Source: Citrobacter freundii (GTDB taxonomy: Bacteria > Pseudomonadota > Gammaproteobacteria > Enterobacterales > Enterobacteriaceae). Taken from it: 64,000 bases of DNA. Under the pieces are notes generated by a model that saw only the letters and a list, made by a program, of their open reading frames with translations, ran no database searches and had not been told where the DNA came from. Location of the stretch: contig NZ_JAALBX010000014.1 in assembly GCF_011077955.1 (NCBI RefSeq), forward strand, positions 39,172 through 103,171. The letters are read 5' to 3'. The position numbers and the translations under genes were made by a program. The stretch's first letter is position 1, and each line of letters opens with the position of its first letter. This document shows, in pieces, positions 47,655 to 57,380 of the stretch.

Positions 47655-47818
47655 CAATCACTGACGGCAAAAATCCTTATGGCATAACAAGAAGCAACTC
47701 AGCGCTCAAAGGAAAAGCGTTTAAATAACGTGAGCGTGTAAATACGTTGATTAAAAAGAGGATTCCTGAATAACACCCTGATAAAGCTTAAAAAATTTAT
47801 TTATCCTGGAGATAGCTC

Positions 47819-48292
47819 ATGAAAATAACCGATTTCGTTTATTCCGCCTTGATTGGTCTTGTCGCCAGTTGCCGTTCCATGACGCCGATGGCGGCCATCG
47901 CTGTGGCACGCCTTAGAAGGCGCGAGACATCCGGCAGACTTTTGCTACTGGACCGTCCGCTATTCAAATACGGCGCGTTAGCGATGGGCGTAGGTGAACT
48001 ATTTGGCGATAAAATGAAGTCAGCGCCAGATCGCACCGTGTTTTTGGGTTTGTCTGCACGCGTGGCTAGCGCAGGGATTGCGGGCGCCGCGTTGGCCCCC
48101 CGCGGAAAAGAAAAAACCGGGGCCGCGGTCGCTATCTCTACCGCTGTGCCACTGGCCTATGTATCGCTTGCGGCACGCAAAAAGGCCATAGCAGGCATTG
48201 GGCAGACCAGGAGCGGCCTGGTAGAAGATACGCTCATTGTTGCTATCGGAGCCGCAGTGGTCTACCTCGCAACACGCCCAACGCGTTTTTAA
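47819..48292 (+). CDS. DUF4126-like small membrane protein
   Basis: The protein is 157 residues. GGAG precedes the ATG. The start (FVYSALIGLVASCRSMTPMAAIA) and the pattern GVGELFGDKMKSAPDRT with several Ala/Gly-rich helices fit the DUF4126 family of small integral membrane proteins. At least four hydrophobic segments are visible. The function is unknown. Confidence 0.72.
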   Translation: MKITDFVYSALIGLVASCRSMTPMAAIAVARLRRRETSGRLLLLDRPLFKYGALAMGVGELFGDKMKSAPDRTVFLGLSARVASAGIAGAALAPRGKEKTGAAVAISTAVPLAYVSLAARKKAIAGIGQTRSGLVEDTLIVAIGAAVVYLATRPTRF

Positions 48293-48765
48293 ACGCACTC
48301 AGTCTGCAAAGGGAGAGTTCGGCAAGTTATCTCAGTGACTGCTTCTGGCACCAGGCGTGCCAGGCATAGTCCTGATGGTACGAAAACAGATGATCCTGGT
48401 GATGCTTTCCGCTACCTGGATGGCGTCGTAGTGGGGTGTATAAATCACCCGTGAACATGTGGCGCAGGTAATGAAAATTCTGGATCACCTCAACGGGCCG
48501 GACGGCAAAGGCGCTTTGTTTTTGCGGGGCAGGGTATCGCACAGTAGTGGCAGATAAAACGGGGGACGTTGTCGCCGCGCGACACCATACGGTTTTCGGG
48601 TTTACCCCTCGTCCTTTAAAGAAGAGGTACAAACTCAATTCAAACCTGGAAGCCAATGCAAAAAACAGGAAGGGCACAAACAGTGTGTATCTCTTTGCGC
48701 CCTTCGTGGCGGAAATAAAAGCCTATATTGATTTAACGTTTTGAATATAGGGATTTATTTCTACT
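48293..48765. other. Right edge of the variable region, relic-bearing
   Basis: No intact gene is seen. Near 48335 it carries a TGCTTCTGGCACC motif that recurs in the region, and at 48471-48593 an umuC-like 3' relic. The end holds the sequence just before the yciI stop. Confidence 0.45.
48471..48593 (+). pseudogene. 3' relic of a second umuC-like gene
   Basis: Translated in parts, it reads MKILDHLNGPDGKGALF, then after a one-base loss AGQGIAQ-stop-WQIKRGTLSPRDTIR. This aligns with the intact UmuC end (LMDVLDHLNARGGKGSLFFA, GQGIQQQWQMKRNMLSPRYTTR). One frameshift near 48523 and an in-frame TAG are present. The DNA is clearly diverged from the umuC at 35680-36948, so it is not a recent duplicate. 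Confidence 0.85.
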
Positions 48766-49062
48766 TTAGAACACTTTCTTGTACGGTTTTACCGAAACGG
48801 TTTTGTAAACGCCCGCGGCGATATACGGATCCGCCTGTGCCCAGGCTTGTGCTTCTTCGATGGATTCGAATTCAGCAATCACCGTGGAACCGGTAAAACC
48901 CGCCGCGCCGGGTTCATTACTGTCGACGGCAGGCATAGGGCCTGCGGTTAACAATTTCCCTTCATCGCGCAGCAACTGCAGGCGTGCCAGGTGAGCCGGG
49001 CGAACCGACAACCGTTTTTCCAGAGAATCAGCATTATCTTCAGCGTAAATAACGTAGAGCAC
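48766..49062 (-). CDS. yciI: YciI family protein
   Basis: The protein is 98 residues, as in E. coli, when begun at the GTG at 49060-49062 ([10 protein letters not shown]), which has AAGGA nine bases upstream. A longer ATG frame to 49095 adds 11 unconserved residues. The ferredoxin-like fold family has the conserved His in [10 protein letters not shown] and the Asp in AVDS. It is thought to be an enzyme-like protein of unknown substrate. It marks the return to the backbone. Confidence 0.92.
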   Translation of the reverse strand: MLYVIYAEDNADSLEKRLSVRPAHLARLQLLRDEGKLLTAGPMPAVDSNEPGAAGFTGSTVIAEFESIEEAQAWAQADPYIAAGVYKTVSVKPYKKVF

Positions 49063-49219
49063 AGGCAGCGTTCCTTTAAAAATCGCAAAGAGCATTTACG
49101 GTATTGGAAAGTCCCCAACCCTGCAACGTAAAGATAAATAACCTGCTCATTCTTTAACATAAAAAGGGGCTTTTTGTGATTTATCGGGACCGATTTGCCC
49201 GAACGGGTGATGCGTTGTT

Positions 49220-49241
49220 GAATATGATTGCTATTTGCATT
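49220..49241 (+). promoter_or_regulatory. Fur-box-like element of tonB
   Basis: GAATATGATTGCTATTTGCAT resembles the Fur-binding region of E. coli tonB and matches the 19-base Fur consensus only partly. It lies about 45-65 bases before the start codon, consistent with iron-dependent repression. Confidence 0.55.
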
Positions 49242-49285
49242 TAAAATCGACGCATTGCTCATTTAACGATATTGCTATGACTTCA

Positions 49286-50005
49286 ATGACCCTCGATTTG
49301 CCTCGTCGTTTTCCATGGCCGACACTGCTCTCCGTGGCGGTTCATGGTGCCGTAGTGGCGGGGCTGCTTTATACCTCGGTACATCAGGTTATTGAACTAC
49401 CTGCGCCATCACAGCCTATCGCCGTTACCCTGGTGGCGCCGGAAGTGCTGGAGCCGCCGCAGCCCGTGGTCGCACCGCCGCCGCCCGAACCGGTGGCTGA
49501 GCCTGAACCAGAGCCAGAACCGCTGCCGGAGCCGCCAAAAGAAGCGCCGGTGGTTATCCACAAACCTGAGCCGAAGCCAAAGCCCAAACCCAGACCGGTG
49601 AAAAAAGTCGACGAGCAGCCGAAGCGTGACGTTAAACCAACCGAACCGCGCGCTGCCTCGCCGTTTGAGAATAATCAGCCGGCGAAAACCGTCACGAGCC
49701 GCCCGGCAGCGCCTGCGCCCGCCGTCGCCGCGCCGTCAGGCCCGCGTGCGGTAAGCCGCAATCAGCCTACGTATCCGGCGCGCGCGTTTGCGCTGCGCAT
49801 GGAAGGCAGCGTGCGGGTGAAATTCGACGTTAGCGCCGATGGGCGGGTCGATAATATCCAGGTGCTGTCTGCGAAGCCTGCCAACATGTTTGAGCGGGAG
49901 GTGAAAAACGCGATGCGTAAATGGCGCTACGAGCCAGGAAAACCGGGGAACGGACTAGTGGTAAATATCGTGTTTCGCATCAATGGCGGGGCATCGGTGG
50001 AATAA
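49286..50005 (+). CDS. tonB: Energy-transducing protein TonB
   Basis: The protein is 239 residues, as in E. coli, from ATG 49286 (MTLDLPRRFPWPTLLS); an ATG three codons earlier is also possible. An N-terminal membrane anchor (about 13-32) includes the SxxxH face that contacts ExbB/ExbD. A periplasmic Pro-rich spacer has Glu-Pro and Lys-Pro repeats (EPEPEPEPLPEPP, PKPKPKPRP). The C-terminal domain with SRNQPTYPARA and the end RKWRYEPGKPGNG contacts the TonB box of outer-membrane receptors. It transmits proton-motive force for siderophore and B12 uptake. Confidence 0.97.
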   Translation: MTLDLPRRFPWPTLLSVAVHGAVVAGLLYTSVHQVIELPAPSQPIAVTLVAPEVLEPPQPVVAPPPPEPVAEPEPEPEPLPEPPKEAPVVIHKPEPKPKPKPRPVKKVDEQPKRDVKPTEPRAASPFENNQPAKTVTSRPAAPAPAVAAPSGPRAVSRNQPTYPARAFALRMEGSVRVKFDVSADGRVDNIQVLSAKPANMFEREVKNAMRKWRYEPGKPGNGLVVNIVFRINGGASVE

Positions 50006-50017
50006 CGTTTTCCTCAA

Positions 50018-50050
50018 CAAAAAAGCACGCCCTGAGGCGTGCTTTTTTTA
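50018..50050. terminator. Bidirectional terminator between tonB and yciA
   Basis: AAAAAGCACGCC pairs with GGCGTGCTTTTT around CTGA, with A and T tracts on either side. It serves both converging genes. Confidence 0.92.
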
Positions 50051-50449
50051 CGCCACAGGCGGCAACGGCCTGGGTTTGCCTTGTTCATCTACCGCGACGT
50101 AAATAAACAGGGCTTCTGTTGCTTTGTAACGCTGACCAATGGGTTCAGAAGACACTTTTTTTACCCATACTTCGATATTAATCGTCACCGACGTGTTGCC
50201 GCGTTTAAGGCATTTGGCGTAACAGCACACCACATCGCCGACCGCCACCGGACGCAGAAACGTCATCCCGTCGACGCGAACGGTAACCACACGGCCGTGA
50301 GCCTGCTCTTTGGCCATAATCGCGCCGCCGATATCCATTTGAGACATCAACCAGCCGCCAAAAATATCGCCATTGGCGTTGGTATCCGCAGGCATCGCCA
50401 GTGTCCGCAGGACCAGCTCGCCCTGCGGCGTGGTTTGTTCATGACTCAT
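50048..50449 (-). CDS. yciA: Acyl-CoA thioesterase YciA
   Basis: The protein is 133 residues, a hot-dog-fold hexameric thioesterase. The active-site Asp is in [20 protein letters not shown], the family signature. It hydrolyses short to long acyl-CoAs. Its ATG overlaps the yciB stop by 4 bases, so yciB and yciA are translated together, downstream of yciC. Confidence 0.96.
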   Translation of the reverse strand: MSHEQTTPQGELVLRTLAMPADTNANGDIFGGWLMSQMDIGGAIMAKEQAHGRVVTVRVDGMTFLRPVAVGDVVCCYAKCLKRGNTSVTINIEVWVKKVSSEPIGQRYKATEALFIYVAVDEQGKPRPLPPVA

Positions 50450-50985
50450 TTCTTCTCTTCCTGCGGCATATGGCGATAAATATAAATCCCGCTCAGCAGC
50501 GTAAAGACCAGCGTTAATGCCGTCAGGCCAAACACTTTAAAATTGACCCATACGCTTTGCGGTAGCCAGAAGGCGATATAAATATTGGCTACACCGCAGG
50601 CAATGAAAAACAGCGCCCAGGCGATATTCAGACGCGACCATACGGCAGGCGGCAATGTCAGTTCTTTGCCGAGCATGCTTTGAATCAACGGCTTTTTCAT
50701 GATCCACTGGCTAATCAGCAAGGCGCTGGCGAACAGGGCGTAAATCACCGTGACTTTCCATTTGATAAATTCATCATTATGGAAAAACAGCGTCAGGCCG
50801 CCAAACACGGCCACCAGCACGAAAGTAATCAGCGCCATCTTTTCGACTTTGCGATATTTAAACCAGGTGTAAATCAGCACGGCGGCGGTAGCGACAATCA
50901 GTGCGGCGGTGCCAGCATAGATATCGTAAATCTTATAAAAGGCGAAGAAGACGATAAGCGGTAAAAAGTCGAGAAACTGCTTCAT
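50446..50985 (-). CDS. yciB: Inner-membrane protein YciB (IspZ family, septation-related)
   Basis: The protein is 179 residues with five predicted helices ([20 protein letters not shown] at the start). The family is linked to cell-envelope synthesis and division, and in E. coli YciB contacts many envelope proteins. It lies in the yciC-yciB-yciA group. Confidence 0.95.
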   Translation of the reverse strand: MKQFLDFLPLIVFFAFYKIYDIYAGTAALIVATAAVLIYTWFKYRKVEKMALITFVLVAVFGGLTLFFHNDEFIKWKVTVIYALFASALLISQWIMKKPLIQSMLGKELTLPPAVWSRLNIAWALFFIACGVANIYIAFWLPQSVWVNFKVFGLTALTLVFTLLSGIYIYRHMPQEEKK

Positions 50986-51043
50986 AATCGATTCCGTAAC
51001 GAAAGGCTCCTGACTATACCTAATGGTCAGGAGCAGAAGAAGG

Positions 51044-51787
51044 TTAGTGGCGTAACAGCATGTACAGACGGTAAAGATAAATTAGCAACAGCGCGGAAAG
51101 TAAATTGCTCAGCGTGTTCGCCACAATCGCGCCCACCTGCGGCGTCAGCGCCGCAAAACCCGAGGCCATCAGCAGCAGCGCGGTTTTGGCAAGCAGCCAG
51201 CTAATTACCGCCGGGGCAACAAGACGCATATTGCTCCATACCAGACGCATACTGCTGCGCATGGCCTGGAAAATCCCCACTTTATCCTGCACCAGCATCA
51301 CTGGCGCTAAGGCAAGCACGATGGCCAGAATGACGCCCGGCAGGACAATCAGCATGATGCCAATCTGCACCAGCAGCGTGGTCAGCAAAATCAGTAAAAA
51401 CATGCGCGGCAGCACGGACGCACTGGCGCCAATTGCCCGCAGGGCGCTCACTGGTTGCCCGGCGGAGACCATCTGGATTAGCAATAAGATGCCGCCTGCC
51501 AGGATCGCGTTGCCAAATAGGCCTGAAAAGGTGGAGGCGGCAGAAGCACGCAGGAGGACCTGCTGCTGTTCCGGCGTCATATTCTGCACCAGTTCGAACA
51601 GGCCCACGCTTCCCGTTAAATTATCCCCTTCACTAAGAATAGAGAGTTGCTCTTCACTGGGTGAAAAGGCGTGCCCGAAAAGAACGGTGATAAAGGCACA
51701 TAACAGCGCTATCAGCAAAATGGTCGCGAGCTGATTGCGAAAAAAATTCCCCGTGTCACGGTAAACGGATTTCGCCGTGATAGACAT
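51044..51787 (-). CDS. yciC: UPF0259 inner-membrane protein YciC
   Basis: The protein is 247 residues with about six hydrophobic segments and the N-terminus [19 protein letters not shown]. The E. coli homologue is an envelope protein with a role close to YciB. It is the first gene of the yciC-yciB-yciA group, with 58 bases before yciB. Confidence 0.95.
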   Translation of the reverse strand: MSITAKSVYRDTGNFFRNQLATILLIALLCAFITVLFGHAFSPSEEQLSILSEGDNLTGSVGLFELVQNMTPEQQQVLLRASAASTFSGLFGNAILAGGILLLIQMVSAGQPVSALRAIGASASVLPRMFLLILLTTLLVQIGIMLIVLPGVILAIVLALAPVMLVQDKVGIFQAMRSSMRLVWSNMRLVAPAVISWLLAKTALLLMASGFAALTPQVGAIVANTLSNLLSALLLIYLYRLYMLLRH

Positions 51788-51814
51788 GCACTCTCCTTGG
51801 GTTGATTGCCGGTA

Positions 51815-52216
51815 TTAATCTGGCGGCAATTGTAACCTGAATGGCTTGTCAGTTGCAGCACTGTGAATGGTCAAGCTCAGTAAATCTGTGCCATACAGCG
51901 GGGGCAAACCGTAATGCGCCCGGGCACGGTTACAGGCTTCCTCCGTGATCCCATGCTCGCCGGAGCGTTCAAATTCACGACAGGGCGAGGGGCGCTGATG
52001 ATAAATCGAACAACTCACGCGGTGCCCTACATCACCTTCAAGCGCCGCGCATCGGCATTGCCGCTGATTGGTTCCGCGCATACAGCGCAGGAAAGGGGTA
52101 ACAGGCTCGGTCAGCCCGACAGGCACAAGACCGCCCGCATCGTCAGCTTCCGCCCAATAAAAAGAGACACGAAAAAACGCACAACAGGCACCGCAAGACA
52201 AGCATTCATTACTCAT
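51815..52216 (-). CDS. YkgJ-type cysteine-cluster protein
   Basis: The protein is 133 residues. It begins [23 protein letters not shown], the CxxCxxCC metal-binding start of the YkgJ/UPF0153 family, and has further Cys in [28 protein letters not shown]. The motif with YxxRPxxCRxF is diagnostic. A zinc or iron-sulfur site is expected; the function is unknown. It lies between yciC and ompW on the minus strand. Confidence 0.85.
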   Translation of the reverse strand: MSNECLSCGACCAFFRVSFYWAEADDAGGLVPVGLTEPVTPFLRCMRGTNQRQCRCAALEGDVGHRVSCSIYHQRPSPCREFERSGEHGITEEACNRARAHYGLPPLYGTDLLSLTIHSAATDKPFRLQLPPD

Positions 52217-52372
52217 CGTACACCCGCATCAAAACGCATTCGCTTAAAGAGGAATTATCACGTTAGCCACCCTTTTTGTGGCGTGCAAGATGTTAAAAAC
52301 AAAATTTTTTTGATGCACAAGCGGGCGATTGATGTGGGTGTGATGTTCCGTCTGGTAAATGGCATGTAAAAA

Positions 52373-52386
52373 TTAATCTATATCAA
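52373..52386 (+). promoter_or_regulatory. FNR-box-like site upstream of ompW
   Basis: TTAATCTATATCAA matches TTGATNNNNATCAA with one mismatch. It lies 103 bases before the ompW start, and E. coli ompW is controlled by FNR. An inverted repeat GTGATC-N7-GATCAC follows at about 52412-52430; its spacing does not fit a standard CRP site. Confidence 0.6.
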
Positions 52387-52489
52387 TAAATGTTATTTTT
52401 TCGAATTAAGTGTGATCGAATCGAGATCACTTATTACTTCTTTATAGGTATATTCAGCCCGCAAATAAAACCACAACGAGGGAATGGTT

Positions 52490-53122
52490 ATGAAAAAGTT
52501 GACAGTGGCACTGGCGCTTTTGGGTAGTTTTATGGGTGTAGCGCAGGCGCATGAAGCGAATGAGTTTTTTATCCGTGCAGGTACTGCGACGGTGCGCCCC
52601 ACGGAAGGATCGCAAAATGTTCTGGGAATGGGCGGCTTTAACGTTGATAACAACACCCAGCTCGGCCTGACGTTTACCTGGATGGCGACAGAAAACGTCG
52701 GTGTGGAATTGCTGGCAGCCTCGCCGTTTCGTCATAAAGTCGGACTTGGCCCAACCGGTAATTTGGCGACCGTTCATCAACTCCCGCCGACATTAATGGC
52801 GCAATGGTATTTTGGCGATGCCAAAAGCAAAGCGCGTCCTTATGTCGGCGTCGGCGTTAACTACACCACGTTCTTTGATGAGAAATTCAACGATACCGGT
52901 AAAAACGCCCAGCTCAGCGATTTAAGCGTGAAAGACTCCTGGGGTGCGGCAGGCCAGGTGGGTCTGGATTATCTTATCAATCCGAACTGGTTGATAAACA
53001 TGTCGGTTTGGTATATGGATATTGATACTGAAGTGAAATTTAAAGCGGCGGGCGAGCAGCAAAATATTAAAACCCGCATTGACCCATGGGTATTTATGTT
53101 CTCTGCGGGTTATCGTTTTTAA
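52490..53122 (+). CDS. ompW: Outer-membrane protein OmpW
   Basis: The protein is 210 residues (E. coli 212). The ATG at 52490 follows GAGGGA; a second ATG two codons upstream is less likely. The signal peptide is MKKLTVALALLGSFMGVAQA followed by HEANEFF. It is an eight-stranded beta-barrel that ends in FSAGYRF with a terminal Phe, as needed for BAM insertion. It is thought to pass small hydrophobic molecules. Confidence 0.97.
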   Translation: MKKLTVALALLGSFMGVAQAHEANEFFIRAGTATVRPTEGSQNVLGMGGFNVDNNTQLGLTFTWMATENVGVELLAASPFRHKVGLGPTGNLATVHQLPPTLMAQWYFGDAKSKARPYVGVGVNYTTFFDEKFNDTGKNAQLSDLSVKDSWGAAGQVGLDYLINPNWLINMSVWYMDIDTEVKFKAAGEQQNIKTRIDPWVFMFSAGYRF

Positions 53123-53166
53123 ATTCCGGCACGATGGGTTAGCGCCTGCATGTCAGGCTCGCAGCA

Positions 53167-53195
53167 AAACTGGCCGTACTGCGGCCAGTTTGAGT
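53167..53195 (+). terminator. Terminator of ompW
   Basis: AAACTGGCC (53167-53175) pairs with GGCCAGTTT (53183-53191) around seven bases, followed by GAGTTTT. It lies 45 bases past the ompW stop. Confidence 0.7.
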
Positions 53196-53366
53196 TTTCC
53201 CGGCGGTGTACGTGGTGCCGGCAACGTGAAGTCAATGGCCCTGGGCACAATGAAAAACTGAATTTAACATTATGTTATCTCCTATTGGATCGATAGCGAC
53301 ATACGTTAAGCGATATGGAGTTAACAGCACTATGATTAATGCAGTGTCATTACAGGGAGAGCAGCA

Positions 53367-53603
53367 ATGAACATCGAAAAATATCAGGAATTTGCCAATT
53401 ATCTGCGCATGATTGTGGATGGCGAGCGTGACCAGTGCGTTATTGATAAAAATTTATTATTAACCGCAGCGGCGGCTATAGATGAATTATCCAGCAGACT
53501 GTCCAACGCACATCCGCCCTTTCATATTAATAAAGTCACCCGGATGCCGAATGTTTCACGAACCCAGACGCGAAAATATAGAAGTAAAATTACGCTGGAT
53601 TAA
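53367..53603 (+). CDS. Small protein of unknown function
   Basis: The protein is 78 residues. AGGGAGA lies upstream of the ATG, and the coding bias looks real. It has a charged helix-like N-terminus (MNIEKYQEFANYLRMIVDGER), an Ala-rich central part and a basic tail. No family is recognised. In E. coli this interval holds yciGFE, which are absent here. Confidence 0.55.
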   Translation: MNIEKYQEFANYLRMIVDGERDQCVIDKNLLLTAAAAIDELSSRLSNAHPPFHINKVTRMPNVSRTQTRKYRSKITLD

Positions 53604-53808
53604 GGGCGCGATGTTTCGGTCAGGGAAGGTTGATTCACTGCGTGTTTATCGCTAATCAATCTTTGTGTTTCCCGCGCGCGCCGTGGCGCGACGAATGATC
53701 ATTGCCAACTCAGACAAGGGATGCCTCATTGCCGTCAATGCAAGGCATCTGCAAATGAATTCTTCCTGCCAGCCCTGCTGCATTAAAAAATCACTAATAG
53801 GTATCAAT

Positions 53809-53839
53809 AAAAAACCGCCTTCACAGAAGGCGGTTTTGA
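53809..53839 (-). terminator. Second terminator downstream of trpA
   Basis: AAAACCGCCTT (53811-53821) pairs perfectly with AAGGCGGTTTT (53827-53837). On the minus strand a T-rich tail follows, so it would stop transcripts that pass the first trp terminator. A minus-strand frame across it (53652-53960) is not taken as a gene. Confidence 0.75.
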
Positions 53840-53967
53840 TTTCACCCTGGAAGGACGTACTAAAACCCTTTAAAAAGTCTCTGCCCGTCTTATGAGAAGT
53901 AAGTTCAAAGACAAAAGGCAACGCCAGAACCCAATGAAAACCACTAAACGTAATTTTCATTGGGGAA

Positions 53968-53996
53968 TAAAAAAAGCCCCTTCACAGGGGCTTAAT
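53968..53996 (-). terminator. Terminator of the trp operon
   Basis: On the minus strand AAGCCCCT (53986-53993 complement) pairs with AGGGGCTT (53974-53981 complement) around GTGA and is followed by a T-run. It lies 10 bases past the trpA stop. Confidence 0.88.
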
Positions 53997-54005
53997 TTTT
54001 TCTGT

Positions 54006-54815
54006 TTAGCTTTTGCGGGTTGCGGCTTTCAGACTTTGGACAAACGCTGACAGTTCGCTCAACATCGCGTTGTGGTCATTGAGATTTTTTTCGATGATTT
54101 TCACGATGGCAGAACCGGAGATTGCTCCGGCTGCGCCAGCTTTGATTGCTGCGTCAACCTGCGACGGCTCAGATATCCCAAAGCCCTGCAACGGCGGCGC
54201 GGCATGGTATTCGGTGAGCTTATCGATTAGATGGTTAAGCGGTACGCTGGCACGGTTTTCCGCACCGGTGACGCCTGCGCGGGACAGCAAATAGGTATAG
54301 CCGCGTCCGCGTGAAGCAATCTGGCGTAACAGCGCGTCATCCGCATTCGGCGGGCAGATGAAAATCGGCGCGACATGGTGACGCAGGGCTGCTTCGCTAA
54401 AGGGCGCGGATTCTTCAACCGGCACGTCCGCCACCAGAACGGAATCCACGCCAACCTCTGCGCATTTCTGGTAAAAGGCGTCAATGCCGTTGCTGAACAC
54501 CAGATTGGCGTACATCAGTAACCCAATTGGGATCTGCGGGTGTTTCTGGCGAATCGCCGCCAGCATTTCGAAGCACTGACCCGGGGTCACGCCTGCGGCA
54601 AACGCGCGCAGGGTGGCGTTCTGAATAGTAGGGCCGTCAGCCAGCGGATCGGAGAACGGAATGCCCAGTTCCAGCGCATCCGCACCGGCTTCAATCAGGG
54701 TATCGATAATACGCAGCGACTGCTCAGGCGACGGATCGCCAAGGGTAACAAAAGGAACGAAAGCGCCTTCTTTACGGGCCTCAAGCTGCTTAAACAACTG
54801 CTCATAGCGTTCCAT
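54006..54815 (-). CDS. trpA: Tryptophan synthase alpha subunit
   Basis: The protein is 269 residues. A TIM barrel cleaves indole-3-glycerol phosphate to indole, which tunnels to TrpB. Catalytic Glu is in [16 protein letters not shown] (near 49) and Asp in the same motif (near 60). [10 protein letters not shown] and [12 protein letters not shown] bind phosphate. Its ATG shares one base with the trpB stop. Confidence 0.97.
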   Translation of the reverse strand: MERYEQLFKQLEARKEGAFVPFVTLGDPSPEQSLRIIDTLIEAGADALELGIPFSDPLADGPTIQNATLRAFAAGVTPGQCFEMLAAIRQKHPQIPIGLLMYANLVFSNGIDAFYQKCAEVGVDSVLVADVPVEESAPFSEAALRHHVAPIFICPPNADDALLRQIASRGRGYTYLLSRAGVTGAENRASVPLNHLIDKLTEYHAAPPLQGFGISEPSQVDAAIKAGAAGAISGSAIVKIIEKNLNDHNAMLSELSAFVQSLKAATRKS

Positions 54816-56008
54816 CAGATTTCCCCTTTTGCTTTCAAAATATCATGAACAGTGAAAATATCTTTATCGCCGCGACCCGAGAGGTTCACCACCAGCAGTT
54901 GTTCTTTTTCCGGGTTCTCGCGCATCATTTTTATCGCGTGCGCCAGAGCGTGGGACGATTCCAGCGCCGGGATGATCCCTTCGTGCAAGCACAGCGTCTT
55001 AAATGCATCCAGCGCTTCATCATCCGTTATCGACACGTATTCCGCGCGCCCGATGCTGTTGAGATAGGCATGCTGCGGCCCGACAGACGGGAAATCAAGG
55101 CCGGCGGAAAGCGAATATGACTCTTCGATTTGGCCGTCTTCGGTTTGCATCATCGGGGACTTCATCCCGAAATAGATCCCCACGCGACCGTGCTTGAGCG
55201 GCGCGCCATGCTCGCCGGTTTCAATACCGTGCCCGGCAGGCTCCACGCCAATCAGTCCTACGCTTTCTTCTTCAATAAAGTCGGCAAACATGCCGATAGC
55301 ATTCGAGCCGCCGCCCACGCAGGCCAGTACCGCATCCGGTAGACGACCTTCTTTTTCTAAAATTTGCGCTTTTGTCTCCTCGCCAATCATGCGCTGGAAT
55401 TCGCGCACAATGGTCGGGAACGGGTGCGGGCCCGCTGCGGTGCCCAGCATATAGTGGGCGGTATCGTAGCTCCCGGACCAGTCGCGCAGCGCCTCGTTAC
55501 AGGCATCTTTCAGCGTTGCTGAGCCGCTGTGAACCGGAATAACTTCCGCGCCCATCAGACGCATACGGAACACATTGGGAGACTGACGCTCCACATCTTT
55601 CGCGCCCATATAAATACGGCATTTCAGACCGAGCAGGGCACTTGCCAGCGCCGACGCCACGCCATGCTGGCCTGCGCCGGTTTCAGCGATAATTTCCGTT
55701 TTACCCATCCGCTTCGCAAGCAGTGCCTGGCCTAACACTTGGTTGGTTTTATGCGCGCCGCCGTGCAGTAAATCTTCGCGCTTGAGATAAAGCGTGGTGT
55801 TAGTGCCTTGGGTAATGTTCTGGCATTTGGTCAGCGCCGTGGGGCGACCGGCATAGTTTTTCAAAAGATCGGTAAACTGTGCCTGAAACTCCGGGTCTTT
55901 CTGCGCGCTCACGAAAGCCTCTTCAAGCTGGCGCAGCGCAGGCATCAGGATCTGCGGAACATACATGCCGCCGAATTCACCAAAATAGGGGTTCAGTAAT
56001 GTTGTCAT
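54815..56008 (-). CDS. trpB: Tryptophan synthase beta subunit
   Basis: The protein is 397 residues from the ATG 56006-56008 ([19 protein letters not shown]); the open frame goes further upstream without conservation. The PLP-binding Lys is in [18 protein letters not shown] (about 87). The glycine-rich phosphate loop is [12 protein letters not shown]. It condenses indole with serine in the alpha2-beta2 complex. Confidence 0.98.
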   Translation of the reverse strand: MTTLLNPYFGEFGGMYVPQILMPALRQLEEAFVSAQKDPEFQAQFTDLLKNYAGRPTALTKCQNITQGTNTTLYLKREDLLHGGAHKTNQVLGQALLAKRMGKTEIIAETGAGQHGVASALASALLGLKCRIYMGAKDVERQSPNVFRMRLMGAEVIPVHSGSATLKDACNEALRDWSGSYDTAHYMLGTAAGPHPFPTIVREFQRMIGEETKAQILEKEGRLPDAVLACVGGGSNAIGMFADFIEEESVGLIGVEPAGHGIETGEHGAPLKHGRVGIYFGMKSPMMQTEDGQIEESYSLSAGLDFPSVGPQHAYLNSIGRAEYVSITDDEALDAFKTLCLHEGIIPALESSHALAHAIKMMRENPEKEQLLVVNLSGRGDKDIFTVHDILKAKGEI

Positions 56009-56018
56009 CGTCTCTTCC

Positions 56019-57377
56019 TTAATAGGCCCGCAGCGTTTTGAAGACCGCCGCCAGCTTGTTGCTGTCTTTGATACCCGGCGCGCTTTCCACACCAGAATTA
56101 AAATCTAAACCGCTGCAGCCGAGTTTAGCCGCTTCAACGCAGTTGTCCGCGCCAAGCCCGCCTGCCAGTAGAACATTGTCCAGAGGTTGTCCTGCCAGCA
56201 ATGACCAGTCGAACCGCTGACCGCTGCCGCCCCGACCGTTATCGAATACATAGCGGTCAACATGGTCAAGGTCCCGGGCCGGGAGGCTTTCGGCGACACT
56301 TAGCGCTTTCCAGATAGCGACAGTCGCCGGTAGGGCCGCGCGCAGGGCGGTAATATAGGCCTGGTCTTCGCCGCCATGCAGTTGCACCGCGGATAATGAC
56401 AGCGCTTGCGCAATGCTCACCACGTTCTGTAAAGGGCTGTCGCGAAACACGCCCACATAGCGCAACGGGGCGGCGGCGATCACGGTCTTTGCCTGTTCAG
56501 GTGTGACGTAGCGCGGTGAAGACTCGGCGAAAATCAGCCCGCCATAAATCGCGCCGGCTTCATAAGCCGCTTGTGCATCTTCTGCGCGCGTCAGGCCGCA
56601 GACTTTATTCTCGCCAAGCAATACTCGACGCACCGCGGCATTCAGGTCGTCCTCGCCCATCAGCGCCGAGCCAATCAAAAAGCCGTTGGCAAAATGGCTC
56701 AGTTCACGAACATCGGCATATCGATTGATGCCCGACTCGCTAATCACCGTTACGCCCGCGCCAAGACGCGGCGCCAGTTGGCGGGTGCGGTTCAAATCGA
56801 TGGACAGATCGCGCAGGTCGCGGTTGTTAATGCCAACCACTTTCGCCTCAAGCGCAATGGCGCGCTCAAGTTCCTCTTCATTACTCACTTCGGTGAGCAC
56901 GCCCATATTCAGGCTGTGCGCCACCGCAGCCAGTTGACGATATTGCTCATCGTCCAGCACGGACAGCATTAACAGGCAGGCGTCGGCCTGATAGTGGCGC
57001 GCCAGGTAAATCTGGTACGCATCGATAATAAAGTCTTTGCACAGTATCGGTTGCGGCGCAATCCGACTGACGATGGGCAGAAAATCGAAACTACCCTGGA
57101 AATATTTCTCATCGGTCAGCACCGAAATCACCGAGGCATGGTGTTTATACACCGCCGCGATTGACGCCGGATCAAAGTCATTACGAATAACGCCTTTGGA
57201 AGGCGAGGCCTTTTTGCATTCGAGAATAAAGACGGTACGCGCGCCGCGTAATGCCTCATAGAAATGACGCTGGCTCGGTACAATGTCATTCTGGAAGCTT
57301 GCCAGCGGCTGTTGGGCCTTACGCGCTTCCACCCAGATGGCCTTGTCGGCGACGATTTTCGCTAACACGGTTTGCAT
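56019..57377 (-). CDS. trpC: Bifunctional indole-3-glycerol-phosphate synthase/PRA isomerase
   Basis: The protein is 452 residues, the enterobacterial fusion TrpCF. The N-terminal IGPS domain (1-255) has [13 protein letters not shown] with the catalytic Lys and [11 protein letters not shown]. The C-terminal phosphoribosylanthranilate isomerase domain has [10 protein letters not shown] with its catalytic Cys and [14 protein letters not shown]. It is separated from trpD by 3 bases and from trpB by 10. Confidence 0.98.
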   Translation of the reverse strand: MQTVLAKIVADKAIWVEARKAQQPLASFQNDIVPSQRHFYEALRGARTVFILECKKASPSKGVIRNDFDPASIAAVYKHHASVISVLTDEKYFQGSFDFLPIVSRIAPQPILCKDFIIDAYQIYLARHYQADACLLMLSVLDDEQYRQLAAVAHSLNMGVLTEVSNEEELERAIALEAKVVGINNRDLRDLSIDLNRTRQLAPRLGAGVTVISESGINRYADVRELSHFANGFLIGSALMGEDDLNAAVRRVLLGENKVCGLTRAEDAQAAYEAGAIYGGLIFAESSPRYVTPEQAKTVIAAAPLRYVGVFRDSPLQNVVSIAQALSLSAVQLHGGEDQAYITALRAALPATVAIWKALSVAESLPARDLDHVDRYVFDNGRGGSGQRFDWSLLAGQPLDNVLLAGGLGADNCVEAAKLGCSGLDFNSGVESAPGIKDSNKLAAVFKTLRAY

Positions 57378-57380
57378 GAT

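Noticed and set aside
49392..49601. Frames in other registers inside the TonB proline-rich region
   Set aside because: They come from the repetitive Glu-Pro/Lys-Pro coding sequence and have no support.
52412..52430. GTGATC-GATCAC inverted repeat as a CRP site of ompW
   Set aside because: The spacing between half sites is wrong for TGTGA-N6-TCACA. Another regulator remains possible.
53652..53960. 102-codon minus-strand frame between ompW and trpA
   Set aside because: It runs through a strong terminator hairpin and has no ribosome site. It is more likely a by-product of the intergenic sequence.
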